Assembly (NCBI RefSeq): GCF_918741275.1
Contig: NZ_CAKKNA010000013.1
Coordinates: 42,682-106,681, forward strand
Length of the DNA: 64,000 nucleotides
Source: Bacillus sp. CECT 9360
Lineage (GTDB): Bacteria; Bacillota; Bacilli; Bacillales; DSM-1321
Direction of reading: 5' to 3'
Positions within the stretch are counted from its first letter, which is position 1, and the number at the start of each line of letters is the position of its first letter. The notes under the pieces were generated by a model, which worked only from the letters and a program-made list of their open reading frames with translations, ran no database searches and had not been told where the DNA came from. The position numbers were made by a program, and so were the translations under genes. Below are positions 34,356 through 45,651 of the stretch, piece by piece.

Positions 34356-36400
34356 TAACAAATATACAAGAATCCATAAAAGCCATTAAAGGAGTAGGCG
34401 ATGAATCAGCGTCTGCGCTTCAGGAAATGGGCATCTACACGATTGGGGATCTTATCGAGCATCTTCCCTATCGTTACGAGGATTATCGTCTGAAAGATCT
34501 AGAAGAAACGGAGCATGATGAAAGAGTCACCGTTGAAGGTAAAATTCACAGCCAGCCAACATTGGGGTATTTCGGAAGAAAGAAATCCCGGCTTACCTTT
34601 AAAGTGCTGGTCGGCCGTAATTTAATAACAGTCACGTATTTCAATCAGCCGTATTTGAAAAATAAGCTTAGCATCAATGACATTGTGACAGTAACTGGCA
34701 AATGGGACCGGCACCGCCAAACCATTAACGGTAGTGAATGCCAGCTCGGCCCATATCGGAAAGAAAAAGAATTTGAACCTGTTTACTCAACAAAGGGAAG
34801 CATTACAGTAAAAGGGCTGCGCCGTTTTATTGCCAACGCTTTTTCACAGTACGGGCAGGACATCGAAGAAAATCTGCCCCAGCGGTTTTTGGATGAATAT
34901 AAGCTACCTTCTCGCAAGGATGCGTTGCGCGGCATGCATTTTCCTTTGTCTGAGAACGATGTGAAACATGCGCGCAGACGTTTCGTTTACGAGGAATTCT
35001 TATTTTTTCAGCTTAAGATGCAGACGATCCGAAAAGTTCAGAGAGAACAGTCAAAAGGCATCGAGCAGTCATATAAGCTTGATTCTTTGAAGAAATTTAT
35101 CGCTGCCTTGCCTTTCCCGTTAACAAAAGCCCAAAAAAGAGTGGTCAATGAAATAATGGCGGACATGAAATCTCCCTATAGGATGAACAGGCTGCTCCAG
35201 GGGGATGTAGGCTCCGGAAAAACTGTCGTGGCAGCAATTGCCCTGTTCGCTTCTGTATCTGCGGGGTATCAAGGTGCGCTTATGGTGCCAACTGAAATTT
35301 TAGCAGAGCAGCATACAGGCTCCCTTCATTCAATGCTCGAGCCTGCTGGGATTCGCACGGCGCTTTTGACCAGTTCGGTAAAAGGGAAGAAGCGCCGGGA
35401 ACTTCTGCAGGCTTTGCAGGATGGCGAAATTGATATTTTGATCGGAACCCATGCGTTAATCCAGGATGAAGTGAATTTCAATAATCTGGGGCTGGTTATC
35501 ACCGATGAACAGCATCGCTTTGGCGTAGAACAGAGGAGAGTGCTCCGCGAAAAAGGCGAGAATCCCGATGTGCTGTTTATGACGGCGACACCGATTCCTA
35601 GAACGCTTGCGATTACGGTCTTCGGGGAAATGGATGTTTCTGTCATCGACGAAATGCCCGCAGGGAGAAAAGCGATTGAAACATTCTGGGCCAAACATGA
35701 GATGCTTGACAGAATCTTGAGCTTCGTAGAAAAAGAGCTTCGACAGGGTAGGCAGGCCTATGTCATCTGCCCGTTAATCGAAGAATCCGAGAAGCTCGAC
35801 TTACAGAATGCGCTCGATGTTCACGCCACGCTCTCCCAATACTTTGGTGACCGCTTTCGTATCGGGCTAATGCATGGCCGGCTGCCATCCGATGAAAAGG
35901 AAACGGTGATGAAGGAATTTAGCCAAAATGATTTGCAGGTTCTAGTCTCGACGACAGTCGTTGAAGTCGGTGTAAACGTACCGAATGCAACAGTCATGGT
36001 CATCTATGATGCGGAGCGTTTCGGGTTGGCTCAGCTTCATCAGCTTCGCGGCCGGGTAGGACGGGGCAGTGAGCAATCGTATTGTATTTTGCTCGCAGAC
36101 CCAAAATCCGAGGTCGGTAAGGAACGGATGAAAATCATGACCGAAACGAATGATGGATTTGTCTTATCCGAAAAGGATCTGGAACTGAGGGGACCAGGGG
36201 ACTTCTTTGGCAAGAAGCAGAGCGGCCTTCCTGAATTTAAAGTCGCGGACATGATCCATGATTACCGCGCGCTTGAAGTCGCAAGAGATGACGCCGTAAA
36301 GCTCATTGCTTCAGAAAGCTTTTGGAAGGATCCGGAATATATTCCGTTGCGGAATTATCTTGAGGAAACAGGTGTCTTAAATGGGGAAAAACTAGACTGA
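34352..36400 (+). CDS. recG: ATP-dependent DNA helicase RecG
   Basis: Branch-migration helicase for fork regression and recombination. The 682 residues have the N-terminal wedge/OB domain ([13 protein letters not shown] onward), Walker [12 protein letters not shown] near 287, DEQH in ITDEQHRFG near 388, and the motif VI region [10 protein letters not shown] near 562. The start is a GTG at 34352 overlapping the sdaAA stop. Same length as B. subtilis RecG. Confidence 0.97.
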   Translation: MITNIQESIKAIKGVGDESASALQEMGIYTIGDLIEHLPYRYEDYRLKDLEETEHDERVTVEGKIHSQPTLGYFGRKKSRLTFKVLVGRNLITVTYFNQPYLKNKLSINDIVTVTGKWDRHRQTINGSECQLGPYRKEKEFEPVYSTKGSITVKGLRRFIANAFSQYGQDIEENLPQRFLDEYKLPSRKDALRGMHFPLSENDVKHARRRFVYEEFLFFQLKMQTIRKVQREQSKGIEQSYKLDSLKKFIAALPFPLTKAQKRVVNEIMADMKSPYRMNRLLQGDVGSGKTVVAAIALFASVSAGYQGALMVPTEILAEQHTGSLHSMLEPAGIRTALLTSSVKGKKRRELLQALQDGEIDILIGTHALIQDEVNFNNLGLVITDEQHRFGVEQRRVLREKGENPDVLFMTATPIPRTLAITVFGEMDVSVIDEMPAGRKAIETFWAKHEMLDRILSFVEKELRQGRQAYVICPLIEESEKLDLQNALDVHATLSQYFGDRFRIGLMHGRLPSDEKETVMKEFSQNDLQVLVSTTVVEVGVNVPNATVMVIYDAERFGLAQLHQLRGRVGRGSEQSYCILLADPKSEVGKERMKIMTETNDGFVLSEKDLELRGPGDFFGKKQSGLPEFKVADMIHDYRALEVARDDAVKLIASESFWKDPEYIPLRNYLEETGVLNGEKLD

Positions 36401-36406
36401 TTTTTG

Positions 36407-36448
36407 GCAGATTGCGAGATTACATTCCTATCTTGCAATCTGCTTTTA
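36407..36448 (+). terminator. recG terminator
   Basis: GCAGATTGCGAGAT (36407-36420) pairs with ATCTTGCAATCTGC (36430-36443) apart from one mismatch, and TTTTAAT follows. It isolates the fapR operon. Confidence 0.85.
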
Positions 36449-36464
36449 ATATATATATACTACT

Positions 36465-36487
36465 ATTAGTACCTAGTCATAATACTA
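36465..36487 (+). promoter_or_regulatory. FapR operator upstream of fapR
   Basis: The 23 bases, from ATTAGTACC through TAGTC to ATAATACTA, match the established FapR palindrome (TTAGTACCTRNTCTTAATACTAA type) almost completely. CATAAT within it at 36478-36483 could be the -10. FapR bound here blocks transcription of fapR-plsX-fabD-fabG until malonyl-CoA releases it. Confidence 0.9.
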
Positions 36488-36504
36488 CGGATGGTGACCT
36501 TCAT

Positions 36505-37089
36505 ATGAAAAAAAATAAGAAGGAACGCCAGCGCCTGTTAATGGAAACGATTAAGGAAAATCCGTTTATAACAGATGATGAGCTGGCTGGAAGTTTCGCT
36601 GTGAGTGTGCAGACAGTCAGGCTTGATCGTCTGGAACTTTCGATTCCCGAGCTGCGGGAAAGAATCAAGACTGTCGCAGAAAAAAGATTCAACGATGAAA
36701 TACGCGCGCTTCCACTGGATGAAGTAATCGGGGAAGTAATCGATATAAATCTTGATGAGAACGCGATCTCCATATTAGATATAAAAAAAGAGCATGTCTT
36801 TAAACGGAACGGCATCGCCCGGGGACATCATTTGTTTGCCCAGGCAAATTCCCTTGCTGTAGCTGTCATTGATGATGAGCTTGCCTTGACGGCTAAGGCC
36901 CATATTATATTTTCCCGGGCAGTGAGGGAGAATGAACGAGTGGTCGCCAAAGCTAAAGTTTTGCAAACAGGACTGAATGCTGACCGCACCTCAGTGGAGG
37001 TAAATAGTTTCGTAGGGAACGAACTGGTTTTCAAGGGTGAATTTGAAATGTTCCGATCCAATCAGCAAGAAAAGGATGAAGCAGAATGA
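36505..37089 (+). CDS. fapR: Fatty acid and phospholipid biosynthesis repressor FapR
   Basis: DeoR-like winged helix-turn-helix N-terminus ([21 protein letters not shown]; core [12 protein letters not shown]) joined to a hotdog-fold effector domain ([19 protein letters not shown]) that binds malonyl-CoA. ATG 36505 (MKKNKKERQ) fits the family, giving 194 residues against 188; an upstream ATG at 36412 would lie before the operator and is rejected. It is autoregulated through the site at 36465-36487. It overlaps plsX by four bases. Confidence 0.95.
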   Translation: MKKNKKERQRLLMETIKENPFITDDELAGSFAVSVQTVRLDRLELSIPELRERIKTVAEKRFNDEIRALPLDEVIGEVIDINLDENAISILDIKKEHVFKRNGIARGHHLFAQANSLAVAVIDDELALTAKAHIIFSRAVRENERVVAKAKVLQTGLNADRTSVEVNSFVGNELVFKGEFEMFRSNQQEKDEAE

Positions 37090-38069
37090 AAATAGCAATT
37101 GATGCGATGGGCGGAGATAACGCGCCAAAGGAAGTCGTACTTGGTGCAATGAAGGCTGTCAGAGAGTTTCCCGATATCGAAATTTTATTAGTGGGAAACG
37201 AGGCGGACATAAACAAGCATTTAACAAACGGTGAAAGAATATCCGTCCTACATACAGAAGAAAAAATATTAGCGACCGACGAACCGGTGCGCGCAGTCCG
37301 CCGTAAGAAGACAGCGTCAATGGTGCTGGCGGCCCAGCAGGTCGTGGATGGTGTAGCAGAAGCTTGTATCTCTGCCGGAAACACGGGAGCGTTAATGGCA
37401 TCCGGATTGTTTGTGATTGGACGTATTGAAGGGATAGAGCGTCCGGCACTTGCGCCAACGCTACCAACCATTGATGGTAAAGGGTTTGTCCTTTTGGATG
37501 TCGGTGCAAATGCGGATGCGAAACCAGAGCATTTGCTGCAGTTTGCGATCATGGGTTCAATTTATGCTCAAAAGGTTAGAGGCATTGCTAACCCTCGTAT
37601 TGGACTTCTGAATATCGGCACCGAAGAGAAGAAAGGCAATGAGCTTACTAAGCTGGCATTTGATCTTTTAAAAGACGGAGATATCAATTTCGTCGGCAAC
37701 GTGGAAGCGAGGGATTTATTAGAAGGCCCAGCGGACGTCGTCGTAACGGATGGTTTTACCGGAAATATGGTGTTGAAGACAATTGAAGGAACGGCCATGT
37801 CTGTTTTTTCCATGCTGAAAACGGCATTGATGAGCAATCTGAAAAGCAAGCTTGCTGCCGGGGTGTTGAAACCGGAATTAAGGGGCATTAAGAATCAAAT
37901 GGATTATTCCGAATATGGCGGAGCCGGATTATTCGGTTTGAAGGCACCGGTCATCAAAGCTCACGGTTCTTCGGATGCCAATGCGTTTTTTAACGCGATC
38001 AGGCAGACGAGGGAAATGGTCCAGCATGATGTCATTGAGAATATTCGTGCAATGATTGAAAATCGATAA
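37086..38069 (+). CDS. plsX: Phosphate acyltransferase PlsX
   Basis: Converts acyl-ACP to acyl-phosphate, the first committed step of phospholipid synthesis in Gram-positives; peripheral membrane enzyme. Family features: [19 protein letters not shown] at the start, [17 protein letters not shown] near 97, and the C-terminal [22 protein letters not shown]. 327 residues. Second gene of the FapR-controlled operon. Confidence 0.96.
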   Translation: MKIAIDAMGGDNAPKEVVLGAMKAVREFPDIEILLVGNEADINKHLTNGERISVLHTEEKILATDEPVRAVRRKKTASMVLAAQQVVDGVAEACISAGNTGALMASGLFVIGRIEGIERPALAPTLPTIDGKGFVLLDVGANADAKPEHLLQFAIMGSIYAQKVRGIANPRIGLLNIGTEEKKGNELTKLAFDLLKDGDINFVGNVEARDLLEGPADVVVTDGFTGNMVLKTIEGTAMSVFSMLKTALMSNLKSKLAAGVLKPELRGIKNQMDYSEYGGAGLFGLKAPVIKAHGSSDANAFFNAIRQTREMVQHDVIENIRAMIENR

Positions 38070-38094
38070 CCTTATCAAGTTAGGAAGTGTGCAA

Positions 38095-39048
38095 ATGGGA
38101 AAGATTGCTTTTGTATTTCCGGGACAGGGTTCGCAGACGGTTGGGATGGGCAAAGATTTGTTTGATCATTCTGATGCGGCAGCAGAGGCTTTTCAAGTTG
38201 CGGATCGGAAATTAGGTTTTTCGCTATCACAATTAATCTTTAACGGACCTCAAGAAACATTAACGTTAACAACGAACGCACAGCCTGCCTTGCTTACGAC
38301 CAGCTATGTTTTTTATCAGGCGCTGGACGCAGCAGGCATAAAGCCTGATTATACGGCAGGACACAGCCTGGGAGAATACTCTGCCTTAGTTGCTTCCGGT
38401 GCATTAAGTTTTGATGATGCTGTCTATACTGTCAGAAAGCGCGGCGAGTTCATGGAAGAAGCCGTGCCGAACGGGCAGGGCTCGATGGCAGCGATTCTCG
38501 GGATGGAACGTGAAAGTTTAATCGGGGTTACCGAAGATGTTTCTTCCGGAGGAAAACCTGTGCAGCTAGCGAATATTAATTGTCCAGGACAGATTGTCAT
38601 TTCTGGCAGCACTGAAGGCGTACTCACGGCATGCGAGCTCGCCAAGGAAAAAGGTGCAAAACGCGCGATACCGTTAGAGGTGAGCGGCCCTTTTCATTCT
38701 TCATTAATGAAACCAGCTGCTTCCCGTTTTGAGAAGACATTGGAAGAAGTTGCGATCAGGGAAGCAGCGATTCCAGTGATTTCGAATGTAACGGCAGAGC
38801 CGATCCATCTACCTGAAGAAATAAAACAAAAACTGTTGGAGCAGCTTTATTCGCCGGTTTTATGGGAGGACAGTGTGAGAACATTGCTTTCGCTCGGCGT
38901 TGATACGTTTGTTGAAGTAGGTCCCGGAAAAGTGCTAAGCGGACTGATTAAAAAGATAGACCGTTCTGCTGTTATTTTTTCAGTGAATGACGAGGAAAGC
39001 CTTGTAAAAACCATTGAATCATTAAGGGGGGCTGATACGGATGCTTAA
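38095..39048 (+). CDS. fabD: Malonyl-CoA:ACP transacylase
   Basis: Loads malonyl groups onto acyl carrier protein. Catalytic S91 lies in GHSLGEYSA and H201 in GPFHSS. ATG 38095 ([14 protein letters not shown]) gives 317 residues, exactly the B. subtilis length; an in-frame ATG at 38056 lies inside plsX and has no ribosome-binding site. TAGGAAG precedes the chosen start. Confidence 0.97.
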   Translation: MGKIAFVFPGQGSQTVGMGKDLFDHSDAAAEAFQVADRKLGFSLSQLIFNGPQETLTLTTNAQPALLTTSYVFYQALDAAGIKPDYTAGHSLGEYSALVASGALSFDDAVYTVRKRGEFMEEAVPNGQGSMAAILGMERESLIGVTEDVSSGGKPVQLANINCPGQIVISGSTEGVLTACELAKEKGAKRAIPLEVSGPFHSSLMKPAASRFEKTLEEVAIREAAIPVISNVTAEPIHLPEEIKQKLLEQLYSPVLWEDSVRTLLSLGVDTFVEVGPGKVLSGLIKKIDRSAVIFSVNDEESLVKTIESLRGADTDA

Positions 39049-39781
39049 AGGAAAAGCAGCACTAGTTACCGGTGCATCGAGAGGGATCGGTAAAGAAATC
39101 GCATTGGAGCTTGCAAGACAAGGCGCAAGCGTCGCCGTTAATTATTCAGGTAGCGCGGCCAAAGCGAATGAGGTTGTTGATGAGATCAAAGCAATGGGAA
39201 GGGAAGCGTTCGCTGTCCAATGCAATGTAGCCGATTCTGGCTCTGTTACGGAAATGGTGAAAAGCGTGATTGATCAATTCGGAGCTATGGATATACTCGT
39301 CAACAACGCCGGGATTACCCGTGATAATCTTCTTATGAGGATGAAGGAAGAAGAATGGGATGATGTCATCAACACGAACTTAAAAGGAGTTTTCCTTTGC
39401 ACCAAGGCTGCTACCCGCCAAATGATGAAACAAAGGAGCGGTAGAATCATTAACATCGCCTCCATCGTCGGGATCAGCGGCAATCCGGGGCAGGCTAACT
39501 ATGTCGCGGCCAAGGCGGGAGTGATCGGCCTGACGAAAACTACGGCAAAAGAGCTTGCCTCAAGGGGAATAACCGTAAACGCCGTTGCACCTGGGTTTAT
39601 TTCCACCGATATGACGGACAAGCTTACTGTAGAAGTTCGCGAGGCGATGCTGCAGCAAATCCCGCTCGCCCGTTTCGGAGACCCTAAGGATATTGCCGGC
39701 GTCACTGCCTTTCTTGCCTCCGAGACCGGCTCTTATATGACTGGCCAGACGCTCCATGTGGATGGTGGAATGGTTATGTAG
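39041..39781 (+). CDS. fabG: 3-oxoacyl-[acyl-carrier-protein] reductase
   Basis: NADPH-dependent short-chain dehydrogenase that carries out the first reduction of the elongation cycle. NADP loop [10 protein letters not shown] at about 9-18, NNAG at about 88-91, and the catalytic Y154-K158 in YVAAKAG. 246 residues. It overlaps fabD by eight bases, with GGGGGGC upstream of the ATG inside fabD. Confidence 0.97.
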   Translation: MLKGKAALVTGASRGIGKEIALELARQGASVAVNYSGSAAKANEVVDEIKAMGREAFAVQCNVADSGSVTEMVKSVIDQFGAMDILVNNAGITRDNLLMRMKEEEWDDVINTNLKGVFLCTKAATRQMMKQRSGRIINIASIVGISGNPGQANYVAAKAGVIGLTKTTAKELASRGITVNAVAPGFISTDMTDKLTVEVREAMLQQIPLARFGDPKDIAGVTAFLASETGSYMTGQTLHVDGGMVM

Positions 39782-39800
39782 CGTTCCAGTTAACAATATA

Positions 39801-39829
39801 TTTATTAATTCCCGGAAATACACTATAAT
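39801..39829 (+). promoter_or_regulatory. Probable acpP promoter
   Basis: A perfect TATAAT at 39824-39829 lies 17 bases from TTTATT at 39801-39806 in the 70-base gap before acpP. This would let the abundant carrier protein be made independently of the FapR-controlled transcript, as known for acpA in B. subtilis. Confidence 0.55.
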
Positions 39830-39851
39830 GGCTTGAGGGGAGGTGAATGCA

Positions 39852-40085
39852 GTGGCAGATGTACTAGAGCGTGTAACAAAAATCGTCGTGGACAGATTAG
39901 GTGTCGAAGAATCAGAAGTAAAACCTGAAGCTTCGTTCAAAGAAGATCTAGGTGCCGATTCCCTTGATGTAGTAGAACTTGTTATGGAACTTGAAGACGA
40001 ATTTGGTATGGAAATTTCAGACGATGATGCTGAAAAGATAGCCACAGTGGGTGATGCTGTGAATTACATACAAAGCACTATGTAA
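39852..40085 (+). CDS. acpP: Acyl carrier protein
   Basis: Acidic carrier of growing acyl chains. The phosphopantetheine attachment serine S37 is in [12 protein letters not shown]. An in-frame GTG at 39843 overlaps the ribosome-binding site GGAGG (39839-39843), so I chose the GTG at 39852, eight bases further; this gives MADVLERV and 77 residues, identical in length to B. subtilis AcpA. Confidence 0.96.
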   Translation: MADVLERVTKIVVDRLGVEESEVKPEASFKEDLGADSLDVVELVMELEDEFGMEISDDDAEKIATVGDAVNYIQSTM

Positions 40086-40103
40086 TTGAATGCATTCTAA
40101 GCT

Positions 40104-40136
40104 AAAGCTCCGTTTTTTAAACGGGGCTTTCTCTTA
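40104..40136 (+). terminator. acpP terminator-like hairpin
   Basis: AAAGCTCCGTTT (40104-40115) pairs with AAACGGGGCTTT (40119-40130), one G-T pair, then CTCTTAT. The T-run is broken, so read-through to rnc is possible. Confidence 0.7.
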
Positions 40137-40207
40137 TGCCGACATTTGGTTATGATAGTACTAGGCTTTAATAGGCAGTTGATTTTTAGAAATGTACGGA
40201 GGGCACA

Positions 40208-40948
40208 ATGTTAAGGAATGGAAATAATCGCAGGCAAGGGAATCCAGAAAATAAATTTAAGCAATTTCAGGAAAAAGTCGGTTTTCAGTTTCATGATGAG
40301 AAGTTGCTAAAGCAAGCATTTACCCATTCATCTTATGTGAATGAGCATCGCCGTAAGCCTTACGAGGATAATGAAAGGCTTGAATTTTTAGGAGACGCAG
40401 TACTAGAGCTTACCATTTCTAATTTTTTATTTAACAAATATCCGATGATGAGTGAGGGAGAATTAACGAAACTCCGAGCGGCTATTGTGTGCGAACCTTC
40501 GCTCGTTTCCTTTGCAAATTCACTTTCCTTTGGGGAATTGGTTTTGCTAGGAAAAGGCGAGGAATTGACGGGCGGAAGGGCGCGTCCTGCCTTGCTCGCT
40601 GACGTTTTCGAAGCCTTCATCGGGGCTTTATATTTAGATTTGGGTCTGGACGCGGTTGTCCAGTTTTTGCAAAATGTTGTCTTTCCTAAAATAAATGAGG
40701 GTGCTTTTTCTCATGTGATGGATTATAAAAGCCAATTACAGGAATTGGTTCAAAGAGATGGTACCGGTGCTCTGGAGTATAAGATTCTTCAGGAAAAAGG
40801 TCCGGCACATAATCGAGAATTCGTCTCGACTGTCTCTTTAAACGACGAAATAATGGGGACCGGCACGGGCAGGTCCAAAAAGGAAGCGGAACAGCATGCG
40901 GCACAGCACGCGCTGACTTCCATTAAAGAAAAAAGAAACATACAGTAA
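40208..40948 (+). CDS. rnc: Ribonuclease III
   Basis: Double-strand-specific endoribonuclease for rRNA and antisense processing. The signature [14 protein letters not shown] (residues 55-68) carries the metal ligands E59 and D63; D and E of the second half follow near 135-142 ([15 protein letters not shown]). A C-terminal dsRNA-binding domain begins near 173. 246 residues. First gene of the conserved rnc-smc-ftsY cluster. Confidence 0.97.
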   Translation: MLRNGNNRRQGNPENKFKQFQEKVGFQFHDEKLLKQAFTHSSYVNEHRRKPYEDNERLEFLGDAVLELTISNFLFNKYPMMSEGELTKLRAAIVCEPSLVSFANSLSFGELVLLGKGEELTGGRARPALLADVFEAFIGALYLDLGLDAVVQFLQNVVFPKINEGAFSHVMDYKSQLQELVQRDGTGALEYKILQEKGPAHNREFVSTVSLNDEIMGTGTGRSKKEAEQHAAQHALTSIKEKRNIQ

Positions 40949-40984
40949 CAGCTATGTACGAAGTTTGGAGAAGGGGGAAGAGTA

Positions 40985-43900
40985 ATGTTCCTCAAACGCT
41001 TGGATGTTGTAGGATTTAAATCATTTGCAGAAAAAATTTCTGTGGACTTTGTTCCCGGTGTAACAGCGGTGGTAGGGCCAAATGGGAGCGGTAAAAGCAA
41101 TATTACTGACTCGATTCGCTGGGTGCTTGGGGAGCAGTCAGCCAAATCGCTGCGCGGAGTGAAAATGGAAGATATCATTTTTTCCGGAAGCGATTCGCGT
41201 AAAGCATTGAACTTTGCGGAAGTCTCGTTAACGCTAGATAACGAGTCAAATTCCTTGCCAATCGATTTTCATGAAGTAAGTGTAACCCGCCGCGTATCTC
41301 GTTCAGGCGAAAGTGAATTTTTCATTAATAAACAGGCCTGCAGACTGAAGGATATCGTGGACTTATTTATGGATTCAGGACTCGGGCGAGAAGCATTTTC
41401 GATCATCAGCCAGGGGAAAGTGGAAGAAATCCTGAGCAGCAAATCGGAAGAAAGACGGGTCATCTTCGAGGAAGCAGCTGGTGTTTTAAAATATAAAACC
41501 CGAAAGAAAAAGGCGGAGAGCAAGCTTTCGGAGGCACAGGAAAATTTGAACCGGGTACACGATATTCTCCATGAACTGGAAGGACAAGTGGAACCACTTA
41601 AGATTCAATCTTCGCTCGCGAAAGAATATCTTGAAAAAAAAGATGAACTTGAACAAATCGAAGTCGCTTTAACCGTCCATGAAATCGAGGCCCTTCATGA
41701 AAAATGGCAGAGATTATCAGCCGAATTGAAGGAGCATAGCGACAAAGAAGCGAAAATGTCGCTCGATCTTCAAGAAAAAGAATCCGGAGTTGAAGAAATT
41801 CGCAACCAAATCACCATGCTTGATGAATCGGTCAACCAGCTGCAGGAAGTATTGCTTGCCGCCAGTGAAGAGCTTGAGAAACTTGAGGGACGCAAAGAAG
41901 TTTTAAAAGAACGCAAGAAAAATGCGAGCCAAAATAAACAACAGCTGGAAAAGTCGATCGAGGAAGCTGAAAACCGAATCGCTCTTTTATCAGAACAAAA
42001 AGAGCGCGAGAAAAAAGCACTCTCTGAGCTCGAAACTGAAGTAAAACAGCTGCATGAAAACTTGAACGAAAAGCAAAAAGGATTAAGTCTACTCGATGGA
42101 AACCTCGATGAAACAATCGAGATGAAAAAAAGTGATTACATCGAATGGCTGAATAAGCAGGCTGCTTCGAAGAATGAACTGCAATTTTTACAGCAGCAGC
42201 AAAATCTGCAGGAAAACCGGAATGTTAAGCTTGATCAGGACAATGCCAAGTTTCTTGACGAAAGACTTGAAATTGAAGAGAAGAAAGCAGGACTGCAAGC
42301 AGCGCTTGAAGCCGTTCATAAAGAATTGGAAAAACAGATCCACTTGTATAGAGAGGATCAGAGAAAGCTTGAAAATATAAGGTCATCCTATCAAAAGCAG
42401 GAAACGACCCTTTACCAGGCTTATCAGTTTTTGCAGCAGTCTAAATCACGTAAAGAAATGCTCGAGGAAATGGAAGATGATTATGCGGGATTCTTCCAAG
42501 GGGTAAAGGAAGTATTAAAAGCGAAAAATGACAGCCTTTCCGGTATAGAAGGCGCTGTAGCTGAGTTAATTGCCGTTCCGAAACAATATCAAACAGCCAT
42601 TGAAACCGCGCTCGGTGGGGCTATGCAGCATGTTGTCATGGATAAAGAAGAGCATGCGAGACAGGCGATCACTTATTTAAAGAAAAATGGATATGGACGC
42701 GCAACCTTTCTGCCCCTATCCGTAATTAAAGGCCGTGAACTGCCTCAAACACAGCTGAACTTGATGCATAATCACGCTTCATTTATCGGAAGGGCGGCAG
42801 ATTTAATCGAGTATGACGATAAATACGAGGCAATCGCCACAAACCTTCTTGGTACAGTCGTAATTACGAAGGATTTACAAGGAGCTAACGAGCTTGCCAG
42901 ACTTGTCCAGCATAAATATCGGTTTGTGACCCTTGACGGCGATATCGTCAATCCTGGTGGCTCAATGACCGGCGGCGCGCTTAAACAGAAGAATTCATCA
43001 TTGCTTTCCAGAAAAGGCGAGCTGGAAGAATTGAAAGAAAAGCTCGTCGGAATGGAAGACAAAACTAATAAGCTTGAACTGCATGTAAAACAGCTGAAAA
43101 GCGACGCAGGCAAACAGGAAGACAAAATTGAAGAAGTGAGAAAGTCCGGAGAAACACTCCGGCTAAAAGAACAATCCATTAAAGGCGACATCCGGGAAGT
43201 TGAGATTCAGGAGAAAAATATCAACGATCGGCTGCATCTCTATGATCTCGATAAAAAGGCAATCGACGAAGAACAGCAAGAAAAAAACACCAGGCTTGTT
43301 AACCTTCAAGAGCTTCTCGTAACGTGTGAAGCGGAGATTAAAAAGCTTGATCAAGAGATAGAAGAGCTTACCAAGCAGAAGCAAAATCAACAGTCATCGA
43401 GAGAAACCCTTTCCGAAGAAACAAACGAGCTAAGAGTCCATCTTGCTTCAAGACGTGAACAGCTGCAAAACCAGAAGGAAAAATACGAGCGGCTTGCAAG
43501 CGAGCATGCTCTGGAAACTGAAAGAGCTGCCGAATTCAATGAAGATCTTTCCTTGCTGACAGATGAAATGTCCGACAGTTCAAGCGGTGAAGAGATGCTT
43601 GAAGAAGCAGCAACAGAAAAGCTTAATGATAAAACCGGGACAATCGATTTAATAGCATCGAAAAGGAAAGAACGCACAGAGCTGCAAACAAACCTCGAGA
43701 ACCTGGAACTTGAGCTTAAAGAGTTAAAACGTCAGCATAAAGGCATGGCTGAGGTTGTTAAGGATGAGGAAGTCAAATTAAATCGAATGGACGTTGAACT
43801 GGAAAATCGTCTTGACCATTTACGGGAAGAATATTTTCTGACATTTGAAGGGGCAAAAGAAAAGTACCCATTGTTGATTCCGGCTGATGAAGCGAAGAAA

Positions 43901-44551
43901 AAAGTGAAACTCATCAAGATGGCTATGGAAGAAATCGGCACAGTCAATCTGGGAGCGATTGAGGAATATGAGCGAGTTTCTGAACGCTATGATTTCCTGA
44001 TTGCCCAAAAAGACGATCTACAACAGGCGAAAGACACGCTGTTCCAGGTGATCGAAGAGATGGACGATGAGATGAAGCGGCGTTTTTCTGATACCTTCTT
44101 TGCGATCCAAGCGCATTTTGAAGAAGTTTTCAAAGCCCTCTTTGGCGGAGGAAGAGCTGAATTAAAGCTGACAAATCCGAATGATTTACTGTATACAGGG
44201 GTAGATATCATCGCGCAGCCTCCCGGAAAAAAACTGCAGAACCTCGGTCTGTTATCCGGCGGTGAACGGGCGCTGACCGCCATTGCGTTGTTATTTTCGA
44301 TTTTGAAAGTCCGCCCGGTCCCATTCTGTATTCTTGACGAGGTGGAGGCGGCGCTTGACGAAGCGAATGTTATGCGTTTCAGTCAATATTTAAAACGATT
44401 CAGTGCCAATACGCAATTCATCGTCATCACCCACCGCAAAGGGACGATGGAAGAAGCGGATGTCCTTTACGGGGTAACCATGCAAGAATCCGGGGTCTCA
44501 AAACTGGTTTCCGTGCGTTTGGAGGAATCGAAGGAATACGCTGAAGTATAG
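40985..44551 (+). CDS. smc: Chromosome partition protein SMC
   Basis: 1188-residue condensin ATPase that with ScpA/ScpB organises the nucleoid. Walker A GPNGSGKSN at 31-39, two long coiled-coil arms (about 165-500 and 670-1020), a globular hinge between them with conserved glycines (GGSMTGG at its end, near 657-663), and the C-terminal ABC signature LLSGGERALTA with Walker B CILDEVEAALDE. Length equals the family norm. Confidence 0.98.
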   Translation: MFLKRLDVVGFKSFAEKISVDFVPGVTAVVGPNGSGKSNITDSIRWVLGEQSAKSLRGVKMEDIIFSGSDSRKALNFAEVSLTLDNESNSLPIDFHEVSVTRRVSRSGESEFFINKQACRLKDIVDLFMDSGLGREAFSIISQGKVEEILSSKSEERRVIFEEAAGVLKYKTRKKKAESKLSEAQENLNRVHDILHELEGQVEPLKIQSSLAKEYLEKKDELEQIEVALTVHEIEALHEKWQRLSAELKEHSDKEAKMSLDLQEKESGVEEIRNQITMLDESVNQLQEVLLAASEELEKLEGRKEVLKERKKNASQNKQQLEKSIEEAENRIALLSEQKEREKKALSELETEVKQLHENLNEKQKGLSLLDGNLDETIEMKKSDYIEWLNKQAASKNELQFLQQQQNLQENRNVKLDQDNAKFLDERLEIEEKKAGLQAALEAVHKELEKQIHLYREDQRKLENIRSSYQKQETTLYQAYQFLQQSKSRKEMLEEMEDDYAGFFQGVKEVLKAKNDSLSGIEGAVAELIAVPKQYQTAIETALGGAMQHVVMDKEEHARQAITYLKKNGYGRATFLPLSVIKGRELPQTQLNLMHNHASFIGRAADLIEYDDKYEAIATNLLGTVVITKDLQGANELARLVQHKYRFVTLDGDIVNPGGSMTGGALKQKNSSLLSRKGELEELKEKLVGMEDKTNKLELHVKQLKSDAGKQEDKIEEVRKSGETLRLKEQSIKGDIREVEIQEKNINDRLHLYDLDKKAIDEEQQEKNTRLVNLQELLVTCEAEIKKLDQEIEELTKQKQNQQSSRETLSEETNELRVHLASRREQLQNQKEKYERLASEHALETERAAEFNEDLSLLTDEMSDSSSGEEMLEEAATEKLNDKTGTIDLIASKRKERTELQTNLENLELELKELKRQHKGMAEVVKDEEVKLNRMDVELENRLDHLREEYFLTFEGAKEKYPLLIPADEAKKKVKLIKMAMEEIGTVNLGAIEEYERVSERYDFLIAQKDDLQQAKDTLFQVIEEMDDEMKRRFSDTFFAIQAHFEEVFKALFGGGRAELKLTNPNDLLYTGVDIIAQPPGKKLQNLGLLSGGERALTAIALLFSILKVRPVPFCILDEVEAALDEANVMRFSQYLKRFSANTQFIVITHRKGTMEEADVLYGVTMQESGVSKLVSVRLEESKEYAEV

Positions 44552-44574
44552 AAATTAGTAAAGGAATGGATTAC

Positions 44575-45561
44575 ATGAGCTTTTTTAAGAAGCTGAAGGA
44601 AAAATTCACCGATCAGTCTGACTCTGTTTCCGAAAAGTTTAAACAGGGTTTATCTAAAACGCGTGATTCCTTTACCGGAAGGGTAAACGACCTCGTTTCC
44701 CGATACCGTAAAGTAGACGAGGATTTTTTCGAGGAACTGGAGGAAATCCTGATTCAGGCTGACGTTGGTTTCGAGACGGTGATGGAGTTAATCGATGAAC
44801 TAAAGTCAGAGGTAAAGCGACGCAATATTTCCGACCCTGCAGAAGTGCAATCGGTCATTTCGGAAAAACTCGTCGAGATTTATCAAGGAGAGGATGGAAC
44901 AACCGCAGAGTTGAACATCCAGGAAAATGCTTTGACGGTCATTTTATTTGTCGGTGTCAATGGTGTAGGAAAAACAACAACAATCGGTAAACTGGCTCAC
45001 AAATTTAAATCAGAAGGAAAATCGGTTATTCTCGCGGCCGGGGATACCTTCCGAGCCGGTGCAATTGAACAGCTTGAGGTGTGGGGAAACCGTGTCGGAG
45101 TTGAAATCATCAAACAAGCAGAAGGCTCAGATCCGGCTGCGGTCATGTTTGATGCTGTCCAATCTGCTAAGGCGCGTAAGGCTGACATCCTCATATGCGA
45201 TACCGCAGGCCGGCTGCAAAATAAGGTCAACCTGATGAAGGAGCTTGAAAAAGTTAACCGGGTAATCGAACGAGAGATTCCCGGCGCTCCGCATGAAGTG
45301 CTGCTTGTCTTAGATGCAACAACAGGCCAAAATGCGCTGATTCAAGCTAAAACGTTCAAGGAAGCAACAAATGTGTCGGGAATCGTCTTGACAAAACTGG
45401 ACGGCACGGCAAAAGGGGGCATCGTCATAGCCATCCGTAATGAATTGTCTATTCCGGTCAAGTTTGTCGGACTCGGAGAACAGATGGACGATCTCCAGGA
45501 ATTTGATGCTGAAAAGTATGTATACGGACTTTTTGCAGATTTTGTGGAAGAAGAAGATTGA
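44575..45561 (+). CDS. ftsY: Signal recognition particle receptor FtsY
   Basis: Membrane-associated SRP GTPase that docks Ffh-ribosome complexes at the translocon. N-terminal amphipathic targeting helix (SFFKKLKEKF), NG domain with G1 GVNGVGKTTT (127-136), DTAGRLQ, TKLDGTAKGG. ATG 44575 is preferred to ATG 44566, because AAGGA ends directly at 44565 and would leave no spacing for the first; it gives 328 residues, the family norm. A terminator follows at once. Confidence 0.96.
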   Translation: MSFFKKLKEKFTDQSDSVSEKFKQGLSKTRDSFTGRVNDLVSRYRKVDEDFFEELEEILIQADVGFETVMELIDELKSEVKRRNISDPAEVQSVISEKLVEIYQGEDGTTAELNIQENALTVILFVGVNGVGKTTTIGKLAHKFKSEGKSVILAAGDTFRAGAIEQLEVWGNRVGVEIIKQAEGSDPAAVMFDAVQSAKARKADILICDTAGRLQNKVNLMKELEKVNRVIEREIPGAPHEVLLVLDATTGQNALIQAKTFKEATNVSGIVLTKLDGTAKGGIVIAIRNELSIPVKFVGLGEQMDDLQEFDAEKYVYGLFADFVEEED

Positions 45562-45566
45562 CTTTA

Positions 45567-45606
45567 AACCGGAGAGGCACCCAAGGGGGCCCCTCCGGTT
45601 TTTTTA
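45567..45606 (+). terminator. ftsY terminator
   Basis: AACCGGAG (45567-45574) pairs with CTCCGGTT (45593-45600), extended internally by GG/CC, then TTTTT. It closes the rnc-smc-ftsY unit just before the repeat array. Confidence 0.88.
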
Positions 45607-45651
45607 AAAGTTGGATTCGCCTCGAAATTGAAATTTCGAACTTCGAAATCA